A stretch of 64,000 nucleotides of DNA. It comes from Lentisphaeria bacterium. Its GTDB lineage: Bacteria; Verrucomicrobiota; Lentisphaeria; Victivallales; UBA1829. The notes under the pieces were generated by a model, which saw only the letters and a program-made list of their open reading frames with translations, did not search any database and had not been told where the DNA came from. Below are positions 1 to 7,942 of the stretch, piece after piece. The translations under genes were made by a program, and so were the position numbers. Each line of letters begins with the position of its first letter. Position 1 is the stretch's first letter. The stretch lies in contig DPDG01000027.1 of assembly GCA_003526375.1 (NCBI GenBank), forward strand, positions 62,001-126,000, read 5' to 3'.

Positions 1-456
1 GCTCGTCCCCTCGGGATAGATGATCAGGGGCACCTTGTGTTCCAGAGTCTCGCGGAACTCCTCCAGAGTCTTCTGCGATTTGATGCGTGAGGAGCGGTCC
101 ACCCAGATCGGATGGATGAAAGAAGTATACCAGCCGAGAACCGGCCAGGACCGGATCTCCTTTTTCGGAGCAAAACGCAGCCCGAAGACAGCCGCATGGA
201 CAAAAACGTCCACATATCCCATATGGTTGGAAACGACGAGCCCGCCGTCATATCCGTCAATATCGCCCGTCACATGAAGCCGGATGTTGAAAATACGCAG
301 AAGACCGCTTCCCCAGTATTTCGTCATTTTCGCCATTCCGGCGATCGCCGCCCACTTGTCGCGCCGCAAAGTGACGGGAACCGAAATGACGCCGAGGTAG
401 ATCAGCCACGGCAGAAGAAGCGCCAGACGGAAGATTCTTCTGAAAAAGACTTTCAT
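1..456 (-). CDS. PlsC-family lysophospholipid acyltransferase (C-terminus beyond window)
   Basis: This gene likely moves an acyl chain onto a lyso-lipid at the inner face of the membrane. The 152 visible residues begin MKVFFRRIFRLALLLPWLIY, a basic N-terminus followed by a hydrophobic segment. They then show the acyltransferase HX4D motif as NHMGYVD (about residues 77-83) and the block IIYPEGTS at the edge, the usual third motif of the PlsC/AGPAT family. The reading frame is open to base 1, so the C-terminus is missing. The start lies 3 bases past the stop of the upstream GNAT-type acyltransferase, so the two are one operon and probably consecutive steps. That pairing is the one seen for OlsB/OlsA (ornithine lipid) and GlsB/GlsA (glycine lipid), which is why I prefer an aminolipid O-acyltransferase over a general phosphatidate synthase. 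The substrate cannot be read from the sequence. Confidence 0.85.
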   Translation of the reverse strand, partial: MKVFFRRIFRLALLLPWLIYLGVISVPVTLRRDKWAAIAGMAKMTKYWGSGLLRIFNIRLHVTGDIDGYDGGLVVSNHMGYVDVFVHAAVFGLRFAPKKEIRSWPVLGWYTSFIHPIWVDRSSRIKSQKTLEEFRETLEHKVPLIIYPEGTS

Positions 457-459
457 AAG

Positions 460-1272
460 TCACCCCACGCTTGCAACGTTGAAGTGCTTGATGTAACGCT
501 CCGGCAATCCGCTGACATCCAGCAGAATCAGGAAATCAATCGTCCCGAATTCATGATCGAAAACAGGCTCCCCGCAAATCTTCGCGCCGAGGCGGAGATA
601 TCCCTTGAACAGCGGCGGAATCAGCCCGCGCAGCAGTTTTCGGTCATTGAGGATTGCATCAATCTCCTCCTGCGGCGGACGCGGCATCACACATTTGGGA
701 AGCCCTTCCGCAAAAATCTGATCGGAAATCTTCCCCATTGTTTTAAGATGCTCGTAAATCGCCCAGCCGGAAGCGGGATTGGTATCTTCAAGACTCACGC
801 AGCCGAACATGTAGCGAAGGCGGGAACGGTAGACGATTTCCGCAATTCCCCCCCAGAGCAGAGCGACCACGGTCCCGTCGCGGTGTTCCGGCGACACGCA
901 GGAACGCCCGACTTCGATTGTATTTTCGGCAATTTTATCCAGCCCCGTGATCCTGAACTCCTGTTCGGAGTAAAATCCCAGCGCCTTGGATGCGACAGCG
1001 CCGAGATGGATGCGATAGGTGCCGACGACTTTATGCTGTGTCTTCTCCTCCACAACGAGATGCAGACAGTAGTCATCAAATTCATCCCGGTCGATACCGT
1101 CTCTGGATGCGGCTTCAAGTCCTTTTCCCTGTTCCAGATTGAAGACTTCATATCTCAATTTGAAGGCGGCCTGCATTTCTTCAGGCGTATCCGCAAACTT
1201 GATTCTGTATTGATCCTTCTCTGCCAGAACCGGCGGATTGCAAAGTTTATCACGTAACTCTGAAACGTCCAT
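460..1272 (-). CDS. OlsB/GlsB-like N-acyltransferase (GNAT fold, 'putative hemolysin' family)
   Basis: The family transfers a 3-hydroxyacyl chain from acyl carrier protein to the amino group of an amino acid, the first step of ornithine or glycine lipid synthesis. The protein (about 270 aa) has the GNAT-like core YRIKFADTPEEMQAAFKLRY near the N-terminus. It then has the family-typical TIEVGRSCVSPEHRDGTVV (about 120-138), FGCVSLEDTNP, and a C-terminal EFGTIDFLILLDVSGLPERY. I place the start at ATG 1272; a TTG two codons upstream is also possible. The gene is followed after 3 bases by the PlsC-like acyltransferase. Acyl acceptor (ornithine, glycine or other) is inferred only from family and pairing. 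Older databases call this family hemolysin, but nothing here suggests lytic activity. Confidence 0.75.
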   Translation of the reverse strand: MDVSELRDKLCNPPVLAEKDQYRIKFADTPEEMQAAFKLRYEVFNLEQGKGLEAASRDGIDRDEFDDYCLHLVVEEKTQHKVVGTYRIHLGAVASKALGFYSEQEFRITGLDKIAENTIEVGRSCVSPEHRDGTVVALLWGGIAEIVYRSRLRYMFGCVSLEDTNPASGWAIYEHLKTMGKISDQIFAEGLPKCVMPRPPQEEIDAILNDRKLLRGLIPPLFKGYLRLGAKICGEPVFDHEFGTIDFLILLDVSGLPERYIKHFNVASVG

Positions 1273-1313
1273 GCCCAACCCCGTTATTTACATATTTCTC
1301 TCGTGCAGGATAC

Positions 1314-1332
1314 CCCGGACATTTCGTCCGGG
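1314..1332 (-). other. Hairpin in the leader of the acyltransferase operon
   Basis: A perfect 7-bp stem (CCCGGAC/GTCCGGG) with a 5-base loop sits 42 bases upstream of the acyltransferase start. It has no T-tract on either side, so it is not an obvious terminator. The rest of 1279-1460, between the operon start and the pilin-like gene, shows nothing else I recognise. Confidence 0.4.
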
Positions 1333-1460
1333 CTGCCTGTCTCGTCATGTCTAATCCACAACGGGTAATCTAACTCACTATTGCTTTCTTTCAAAATTTT
1401 TTTGAGCAAAACAGACGTTTTTTTCACAAAATAAGGAAAGAGATCCATTTCTTCCCCATC

Positions 1461-2156
1461 TCAAGGCAGGGGAATCACGTTCTTTTTCAGATATACGTTC
1501 CACGGCTGGTGTTTGTCCGTATAATTGATATCGCTCAAAAGCAGGAAAGGAACAGTCCGCACATTGCCCCCCACCATCAGGGTATTTACCGAAGTGTTCC
1601 CATGCCGTGCCGTAATTCTCGTCGGGCCGCTGGCATTGGTATAAATGGCGGTGTAATGTCCCAGACTGTCACCGTTGTTCATTTCGCCGTTGATGTCGGC
1701 GGCAAACAGATGTCCCGTCGGGAGAGGAATATGCTGGAATTTGAGAGGCCACGGTTTTCCGGTCCATGTATCCGCCTGCCCCAGAAGAAAATTCATGCCG
1801 TAGGAAATACGGTCGGAAAAAAAGGCAACGCATTTCCCGACATGGTCATCGGAGGGACACGCAAAGACACTTTTCTTCCATCTTGCAGGAACATTCTCCT
1901 GAAGCACGGGCGCAATGTAAAGAGCAAGGTTACGGCTCCATGTCTGGGGGTCCGCACCGCCTCCGCAGATCGGGAAATACTCTTTCCAGTCATTGAAGTA
2001 ATTCTGCAACGCCAGTCCCTGCTGTTTCAGATTGTTCAGACATGCAACCCCCTTTGCCTTGTCTCTTGCCTTGTTCAGCGCAGGCAGAAGCATCCCCGCG
2101 AGAATCGCGATGATCGCAATCACGATGAGGAGCTCTATGAGGGTAAAAATTTTCAT
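1461..2156 (-). CDS. Type II secretion/type IV pilin-like protein (prepilin-type N-terminus)
   Basis: This 231-aa protein begins MKIFTLIELLIVIAIIAIL, the N-terminal membrane helix of type IV pilins and pseudopilins, followed by LLPALNKARDKAKGVACLNN, typical of the pseudopilin-like families of Planctomycetes, Verrucomicrobia and Lentisphaerota. The frame is open far upstream, but ATG 2156 is the true start: it has a GAGGG site and gives the usual 3-residue leader. The residue before the cleavage-site Phe is Ile, not Gly. The C-terminus has a degenerate H-X9-DG block, read here as H-X10-GG (ARHGNTSVNTLMVGGNV). Four Cys in the globular part could form disulfides outside the membrane. It is the last gene of a minus-strand run whose other members are secreted proteins including a glycosidase; a 247-bp gap separates it from them. 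Confidence 0.85.
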   Translation of the reverse strand: MKIFTLIELLIVIAIIAILAGMLLPALNKARDKAKGVACLNNLKQQGLALQNYFNDWKEYFPICGGGADPQTWSRNLALYIAPVLQENVPARWKKSVFACPSDDHVGKCVAFFSDRISYGMNFLLGQADTWTGKPWPLKFQHIPLPTGHLFAADINGEMNNGDSLGHYTAIYTNASGPTRITARHGNTSVNTLMVGGNVRTVPFLLLSDINYTDKHQPWNVYLKKNVIPLP

Positions 2157-2217
2157 TTTTACCCTCGAAGGAAGAACTGATGAACAAGGAACATGGAAGG
2201 AAAAAGGAATGGGAAAA

Positions 2218-2258
2218 CAGTTGAACAATCGAACATCAGAACAATTCAACAATTGAAT
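2218..2258. repeat. Short degenerate AACAATT/GAAC repeat
   Basis: Four to five copies of an AACAAT-like word, spaced 7-10 bases apart, lie in the gap between the pilin-like gene and the secreted protein gene. Parts are mutually complementary (AATTC/GAATT, CAATTG), so the stretch can fold. It may be a small intergenic repeat. I cannot tell whether it recurs elsewhere in the genome. Confidence 0.4.
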
Positions 2259-2403
2259 GAAGAAAGAAGAAACGGGGTTGGATCGGGCACGAATTGACTG
2301 TGCTCTCCGCTGCCGAAATGAAATACCGTTTTTACAAGTTTTCCTTATATTTCTCATTCTGATTGTCCTTTCCAAAGTTGAAATTCCGTATCCCGCTTAT
2401 GGT

Positions 2404-3087
2404 TCATCTGGGGGTAAAAGTCAGTTTCATTTCATTGACGCCCGGCAGGGCATTGATCCGGATCGTGACACTGCCGTCCTTGACCGTACCGATGCTGACA
2501 TAATATTTTCCCGAAGCGGAAAGTGCATATTCACGGGAGGGATCGCCCTGAAATACCTTGAATTCAGGATTTTCAAGCGTCTTGCTGAACCAGCCGTATT
2601 TCGTTTCATTCGCGATTTTATATGCCTGCCCACCGATCAGCAATTCCCTGCCTTCCATCAGTTTCACCGGAAAAGAAACAAAGAAACCTGTCTCCAGAAT
2701 CTTCTTCATATCGGCTGTTTTCCAGCCGCAGGTGATTTCAATGGTATTGAACGGAGTGACGGACAGCTCCATTGCGGCATCCGCTTTTTCCGTTTCGGAA
2801 ACGGGAACCGACGCCTTGAACTTCCAAACTCCATTTTCTGTCGGCAAAGCCTCAATATTGCAGGATTTGTGCGACATGGTAAACCATTTTCCCGGATGTT
2901 TCGTCGCGAAATGCAGATACCAGTTCGTAAACAATCCCTGTTTATTGGTAAGCGTCATGATGCCCGATGGCCAGATGTTCAGTTTCGAGTCCCCGAATTC
3001 CACGGATGTTTTTGTTGTTTTGAGTTCCGCCCCGCACATCCAGATTCCGGTGAGGAGCAGAGCCGCGGTAAACAGTGTCTTTTTCAT
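2404..3087 (-). CDS. Secreted protein of unknown function, glycosidase-locus partner
   Basis: The 227-aa product starts MKKTLFTAALLLTGIWMCGA, a clear signal peptide probably cleaved after GA. The start is set by AGGAAAGGAACTC 5-15 bases upstream; a longer reading adds 15 unlikely residues. The mature part is rich in alternating polar and hydrophobic residues and aromatic residues (KLNIWPSGIMTLTNKQGLFTNWYLHF), which suggests an all-beta sandwich such as a carbohydrate-binding or galactose-mutarotase-like domain. I do not recognise a named family. It follows the large glycosidase by 19 bases in the same direction, so it is likely made together with it and acts on the same glycan outside the cytoplasm. 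Confidence 0.65.
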   Translation of the reverse strand: MKKTLFTAALLLTGIWMCGAELKTTKTSVEFGDSKLNIWPSGIMTLTNKQGLFTNWYLHFATKHPGKWFTMSHKSCNIEALPTENGVWKFKASVPVSETEKADAAMELSVTPFNTIEITCGWKTADMKKILETGFFVSFPVKLMEGRELLIGGQAYKIANETKYGWFSKTLENPEFKVFQGDPSREYALSASGKYYVSIGTVKDGSVTIRINALPGVNEMKLTFTPR

Positions 3088-3106
3088 AATTGAGTTCCTT
3101 TCCTGA

Positions 3107-6100
3107 TTATTGTTCAAGTATGCATTGTGCAAATTTATCGGGACGGAGTCCGCCGGCGAGCCCCTGTTTCAGGAAAAGCCAGTAATCCGCTCCGGAACCG
3201 GTGTCATCATCCATCACGACGCAGTTGAAACCGAAAATCATATCGGGTTTCAATGCCCCGTCAACCGCCGCAAGCGGCATTTTGACCTGATACAATGTCT
3301 GTTTCCGCGCTTCATCGCGCACAACTTTATATTCAGACTGTTTCTCCAGTGCGCTTTTGAACGGTCCTCGATGCACTGCAAGCGCCGGCCCCTTCTCAAG
3401 CAGACTGACTGTAAGAAGCGAATCATCCGGATCAAGATCATTGACATTGCGGATAAAATTCATCTGCGGATCGATTCCGAGCTGGATGCAGTCTCCGCGC
3501 CAGATTCCGGAGATCGGAAACTTCTGAAAATGTTTATCGTCCGTGACATCGGCGGCAAAGTAAAGATACTTTCCGTCATGCGCCAGATAAAACTTCGCGC
3601 TCAAATCCTCCGGCCCGTCATAAGTCGTGTGGTCAACGGGATGAATATGGTCTCTGCCGGCGACCGCAACCGGTTTGACCTGTTTCCATGTATCAAGGGA
3701 GCCGTCGATCCTGATCCCGCTGATTCTCGGAACCCGGATCAGTTCCGGCGTGGTGAACTCGCAGGAATACGGCTGGTAATCTCCCTTGAAGTGGACTGCC
3801 ATTTGAATCGTTTTTCCGGGAGGCGGCAGAGGCACGTTCACAATTTCCGTCCGTCCCCTGGGAAGCGTGAATGCCGTCCGTCCCTTTTTCCCGTCGCAGT
3901 CAAACTCCACGACGCCGGAATTGTCATTGACAAGAGAAGTCGCCCTCATATAGATTTTGAGTCTGTCTTTCGCCGCCGGGCGGAAGAAAAGCTCGGCGGG
4001 GATCTTTTCCTCGATCTTCAATTTCCGGAACGCCGTATGGAGCTTAGAGTAGTTGTCCTCCCCCTTTACGGTACGCCACACATAATACGGATGCTCGGAA
4101 AGCACAAGTTTGATCTTCCCGTTCCCGACCACAGGCTTGACCGGATTCCCCATGACATCGGTCACAGTGAACTGATCCGCTTCAAACATTACGGTGGGGC
4201 TGAAATCCGGCTTGAGGCTCCAGAGCGCACCGACGGCACGCCCGTCATATTTGCCGTAAACGGCAACTCCCATATTTTCGCTGAACGGAATTTCGGCGCA
4301 TTCCCTGACATTGTCAACGACACGCCCGACAATGTTCAATGCGGCGACGGCGGGAAGCGGCATATGCCGCCACCAGATGCCCATGTGGTAACGCTTGCCC
4401 TCCAGCCCCGTACTATCGGTCGTGAACCAGTGAAGCGATTTCATTCCGACAAGTTTTGCTTTCAGATAGGAACGCGCCAGACGGTTCACCTGTTCCTGCA
4501 AATAGACAGGATTCGTCACTTCATTGAAGTCGATGAAATATCCGTATTCCGCAATATAGACGTCGGAACCTTTTCCGTATTGCGCCAGGACAGCTTTCGC
4601 GTCTTTATAACGCTTCGCAAGATCCTGCTCCGTTCCTGTCGCAGGCTGTCCCGGCCCGATCCAGCGGGGCTGCGGGTAACAGTCGATTCCGAAACAGTTG
4701 ATGTCTTTTCCGTTCTTCTTGAAGAACTCCCTGGAATAGGCATAAGCGTAACGGGCGTCCACGTCGCTGGGGCGGACCGCGGAAATACGGGCGTCGGGAA
4801 CCTCTTTCCTGATCTCCTCCGCCGCGATTGCCATCTGTTTCGTGACGATATCGAACGATTCGCCAAGCACGAATGGACCGACCATATTTTTGTTGTCAAG
4901 ACTCTTGTAATAAGTATTGAGCCCCAGAAGCGCGTCAAGTTCGCCGCCGAGTTCATAGATATCCACCACATCTTTGTATTGTTTCATGAAGCTGCGCATG
5001 AACATTCTCCAGTTTTCGAGCTTGTCTTCCGGCGACAGAAGACGCGGGTAATCCATGCCGTATTTCGCCGCGGCCTTCTCCACTTCGGGCGTAAGAACCC
5101 AGCGGGGAACACCCGATGTCACAAGAATCTGGACTTTGAACCCCTGTTTCTTGTATTCACGGAATTTGTCAAAACCGAAGAAATCGTATTTCCCTTTTAC
5201 CTCCTCCATCATATACCATGCAAGATATTTCTGAAGCCACCTCACGCCGATCCGTTTCATCGCTTCGATATGATTCTGCCCGCCGCAAAGTCCGAGGAAA
5301 GGTTCCGCTTCTTTGATCGCAGGCTCCGGAGGACGCGTAATGACAAATGTATTATGATGCACCGGCGCTCCCTTCATGGAAACCGATACCATGAACCAGC
5401 CGCTCCGGTCTCCGGGAAAACGGAAGGAATATCCGTATTTCCCGCCGGAATCGAATTCCGGTTCAAGTTTGCGCTCCATGACGACTGTTCCCTGATAATC
5501 AATCACTTTGACATGCAGGGGACCCTCTGTCTCTTTTTCCGTGAATTTCGTCAGGCTGATGTCGATATCAACCGGCTTTCCGATCTCGTACACATTGCCG
5601 TCAGCTTCCGGAAGCCCGATATGAGCGATATAATCGGTCGTCGGCGCCCAGTCCAGCGGCCTGTCACCTGCATTGAGCATAAAACGGTCGAACCATGCGG
5701 GCTGTTTTTCAATCCCGTAATAGGGCGAATAACGTGAAACCCCGTCCGCCGTGAACGTAAAGGAATAACGTTTCCAGTCCGTCGTAAGGCGGATCGGGGA
5801 ATCGGCGCGGTTTTTCAACGCGACGGGCCAGGAGCTGTCCTGCTTGTTGACCGTAATATAAGCGCGCGTATCCGGTTCGCTTCCCTTCGCCCAGAACGAG
5901 AATGTATAAGTTCCTGCCGGGAGTTTCACATCATGGATGCCGATTCCGCAGAATTCCAGCAGTTTGATGCTGCTGCGGCTCTGATACCCCGTTGTACTGT
6001 CGAGTTTCCATTTCGGAGCTTCGGCGGTTGAATTTGAATAAGAACCGTTCGTCATATTCGACGGGTCGATTTCAACATCGACGTCACCTTTCAGCAGATT

Positions 6101-6163
6101 CGCGGTCTGGGCGGAACAGACGCCCGCACAGAAGAACAGAATAGGCAGAATCAATCTTTTCAT
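3107..6163 (-). CDS. Large secreted glycoside hydrolase-like protein with C-terminal CBM9-like domain
   Basis: The 1018-aa protein has a signal peptide (MKRLILPILFFCAGVCSA). A jelly-roll CBM-like region (about 20-175) is followed by an Ig-like strand-rich region (185-275). Next is a TIM barrel resembling clan GH-A families such as GH39 (about 285-625, with RWLQKYLAWYMMEEVKGKYD and VQILVTSGVPRWVL), then a beta-rich spacer. The C-terminus is a CBM9/DOMON-like domain (about 820-1018, RIDGSLDTWKQVKP, LYFAADVTDDKHF, GDCIQLGID). The candidate acid/base is Glu near 406 in YELGGELD, without the Asn that normally precedes it in clan GH-A. The candidate nucleophile is Glu near 540 in YIAEYGY. It should act on an extracellular glycan; the substrate is unknown. 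It lies 13 bases after the next gene upstream and is probably in one transcript with it. Confidence 0.75.
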   Translation of the reverse strand: MKRLILPILFFCAGVCSAQTANLLKGDVDVEIDPSNMTNGSYSNSTAEAPKWKLDSTTGYQSRSSIKLLEFCGIGIHDVKLPAGTYTFSFWAKGSEPDTRAYITVNKQDSSWPVALKNRADSPIRLTTDWKRYSFTFTADGVSRYSPYYGIEKQPAWFDRFMLNAGDRPLDWAPTTDYIAHIGLPEADGNVYEIGKPVDIDISLTKFTEKETEGPLHVKVIDYQGTVVMERKLEPEFDSGGKYGYSFRFPGDRSGWFMVSVSMKGAPVHHNTFVITRPPEPAIKEAEPFLGLCGGQNHIEAMKRIGVRWLQKYLAWYMMEEVKGKYDFFGFDKFREYKKQGFKVQILVTSGVPRWVLTPEVEKAAAKYGMDYPRLLSPEDKLENWRMFMRSFMKQYKDVVDIYELGGELDALLGLNTYYKSLDNKNMVGPFVLGESFDIVTKQMAIAAEEIRKEVPDARISAVRPSDVDARYAYAYSREFFKKNGKDINCFGIDCYPQPRWIGPGQPATGTEQDLAKRYKDAKAVLAQYGKGSDVYIAEYGYFIDFNEVTNPVYLQEQVNRLARSYLKAKLVGMKSLHWFTTDSTGLEGKRYHMGIWWRHMPLPAVAALNIVGRVVDNVRECAEIPFSENMGVAVYGKYDGRAVGALWSLKPDFSPTVMFEADQFTVTDVMGNPVKPVVGNGKIKLVLSEHPYYVWRTVKGEDNYSKLHTAFRKLKIEEKIPAELFFRPAAKDRLKIYMRATSLVNDNSGVVEFDCDGKKGRTAFTLPRGRTEIVNVPLPPPGKTIQMAVHFKGDYQPYSCEFTTPELIRVPRISGIRIDGSLDTWKQVKPVAVAGRDHIHPVDHTTYDGPEDLSAKFYLAHDGKYLYFAADVTDDKHFQKFPISGIWRGDCIQLGIDPQMNFIRNVNDLDPDDSLLTVSLLEKGPALAVHRGPFKSALEKQSEYKVVRDEARKQTLYQVKMPLAAVDGALKPDMIFGFNCVVMDDDTGSGADYWLFLKQGLAGGLRPDKFAQCILEQ

Positions 6164-6176
6164 CGGCAGCTCCAGG

Positions 6177-6968
6177 TTATTTCAGTTCAATATTTCCGAT
6201 TTCACGAAGCCACTGCTTCGTCCACGGAACAGTTTCAAGCCCCACATCCGCACAGCAGTTGGAACACAGCACCAGACCGTCCGACTTGCCGGAAAGCATC
6301 CATTCCTCATACTGTTTCGCCTGTTTTTTCATGACGGACAGTTCCATCGGCCGGTTGTTCCCGTAATCATACATATAACAACCGTTAAGATGGCGCTTGC
6401 CTGGAGTCATTTCAATCAGGCGGTCAAAATTCTCCTGCATTTTCACGAGATCCTCGCTCTTCCATGTCCAGAACGTAATCACATCACAGAGATCAAGATA
6501 TTCTTTCACCGGCAGCTCCAGATTCGTCGCATAAACCACGACCCACAGGTCAAGCGGACGTTTCGCTTCGGTCTTCAGTCTCCGCCGTATCTCCGCCAGC
6601 GCCTCCGGCGGAAATGCGTCGCGCCGTTCCCGGCTCACGAAAAAGTCATCCAGAACACCGCCGGTAACGTTGCTGAACAGATCCGCCTGCCGGAGAACTT
6701 CATCAATATCGCCTTTGCCATTGTTGTTCTCAACCGTTCCGCAGGCGCCGACAATTGACCATACGACCTCTTTCAGCGGCTCCATCGCAATCGATTCCTG
6801 ATCGAACGGCGGGCGCGGATGGCTGCACATCACCACGCGGCAGCAACGGTCGATTCCAAAACAGGCGCACCCTTCCATCGCCGTCATGCGGGAAGGCGGA
6901 ACTTTATGCACCGCATGGGAATCGGGGCTTTGCCCCCAGAGCCAGAATTTTTCTCGAAGTTTTGCCAT
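6177..6968 (-). CDS. Cytoplasmic protein of unknown family in glycosidase locus, possibly TIM-barrel hydrolase
   Basis: The 263-aa protein has no signal peptide. Its start (ATG 6968) has GGAG 6 bases upstream. Motifs visible are MTAMEGCACFGIDRCCRVVM near residues 28-47, ITFWTWKSEDL near 165, and CYMYDYGNN near 197. Hydrophobic beta-strand-like segments spaced by helices (LDLWVVVYATNLEL, CDVITFWTW, GLVLCSNCC) suggest a TIM-barrel, but I do not recognise the family and name no reaction. Cysteines are frequent (CACFG, RCC, CSNCC). It is the first gene of the minus-strand locus and is divergent from the AraC regulator, which is the likely controller. Confidence 0.6.
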   Translation of the reverse strand: MAKLREKFWLWGQSPDSHAVHKVPPSRMTAMEGCACFGIDRCCRVVMCSHPRPPFDQESIAMEPLKEVVWSIVGACGTVENNNGKGDIDEVLRQADLFSNVTGGVLDDFFVSRERRDAFPPEALAEIRRRLKTEAKRPLDLWVVVYATNLELPVKEYLDLCDVITFWTWKSEDLVKMQENFDRLIEMTPGKRHLNGCYMYDYGNNRPMELSVMKKQAKQYEEWMLSGKSDGLVLCSNCCADVGLETVPWTKQWLREIGNIELK

Positions 6969-7058
6969 ATTATTTCTCCGTTTGAAATTGCATCTTTCAT
7001 TTCTTCTATTATTATATGAAAAAACGGAAAATTAAAAATGGCATGGATTTGAAAAAAT

Positions 7059-7907
7059 ATGTCAAATATCACCAAAAGCAATCATTATATTGTAGATTTG
7101 GAACCTCCTGATGTAAAAATTTTGCAATACAACTACTTTCACGGAGTGACCTGCTGGAACCATAACCACCTCAGTTCGCCGTTCTGGTATCTCTGGCATA
7201 ACGATGAAGCCGGGGCATATGTGATCTATGAAAAGCGGAAAATCGAACTGAAGCCGGATATGACGCTTCTGATGCCTCCGAACACGATTTTTTCAACCCG
7301 CAGCAGTTCCATGCCTTTCAATCAGTTCTACATCCATTTCACCGTCAGGGACTCTTTCCGGCAGATGCGGCGGGAACCGGTTGTCATTTCCGCAAAGTCT
7401 CTGTTCGGCCCCGAGGCAGGAAACTTTTTCAGCGAAATTCAACTCTGCCACAAGAACCGTTTTCTGCTTTCCGCAAAACTTTACGATATTGTTTTCCGGA
7501 GTCTTTTCCTGATTCCCCCCGAATGTTTCCTGTCCCGTGAAGAAGAGGCGATGGACCCGCGCATCGAACGCGCAATCCAATATATTAATTATTCCCTTGC
7601 CAAATCACCATGCAATCAGGAAATCAGCTCAGCCGTCAGGATGTCCGAAAATAATTTCATACGGGTGTTCAAAAAAGAAATGGGGGTCTCCCCGCAGCAG
7701 TATCTGCAGATGCGCCGGATTGAATGGAGCAGGAATCTCCTGATCAACTCATCTCTTTCCATCGAAGAAATCGCCGACAGCACCGGATTTGCCGACCGTT
7801 ATCATTTCTCGAAAGCGTTCAAGCAGATTACCCGCTTCTCTCCCGCCGCTTACCGGAAACAGATCCTGCGGCCTGCGGCGTCCGCAGATACCGGCGCATC
7901 CTCCTGA
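7059..7907 (+). CDS. AraC-family transcriptional regulator
   Basis: A 282-aa one-component regulator. The N-terminal half is a cupin-like sensing region (IELKPDMTLLMPPNTIFSTR, about 68-88), the kind that binds small sugars in AraC. The C-terminal part has the two helix-turn-helix motifs of the AraC DNA-binding domain: ISSAVRMSENNFIRVFKKEM (about 187-207) and LSIEEIADSTGFADRYHFSK (about 230-249), ending with SPAAYRKQ. It is divergent from the minus-strand glycosidase locus across a 90-bp AT-rich gap, so it most likely activates that locus in response to a breakdown product of its glycan. No strong ribosome site precedes the ATG. Confidence 0.9.
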   Translation: MSNITKSNHYIVDLEPPDVKILQYNYFHGVTCWNHNHLSSPFWYLWHNDEAGAYVIYEKRKIELKPDMTLLMPPNTIFSTRSSSMPFNQFYIHFTVRDSFRQMRREPVVISAKSLFGPEAGNFFSEIQLCHKNRFLLSAKLYDIVFRSLFLIPPECFLSREEEAMDPRIERAIQYINYSLAKSPCNQEISSAVRMSENNFIRVFKKEMGVSPQQYLQMRRIEWSRNLLINSSLSIEEIADSTGFADRYHFSKAFKQITRFSPAAYRKQILRPAASADTGASS

Positions 7908-7942
7908 ACTCCCGGATTTCTTCTGTTTGCCTGTATTCCCGG

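Noticed and set aside
3110..5737. 875-codon open frame on the plus strand
   Set aside because: It is the mirror frame of the minus-strand glycosidase gene, has no family pattern and no ribosome site at its start; codon bias of the opposite gene keeps it open.
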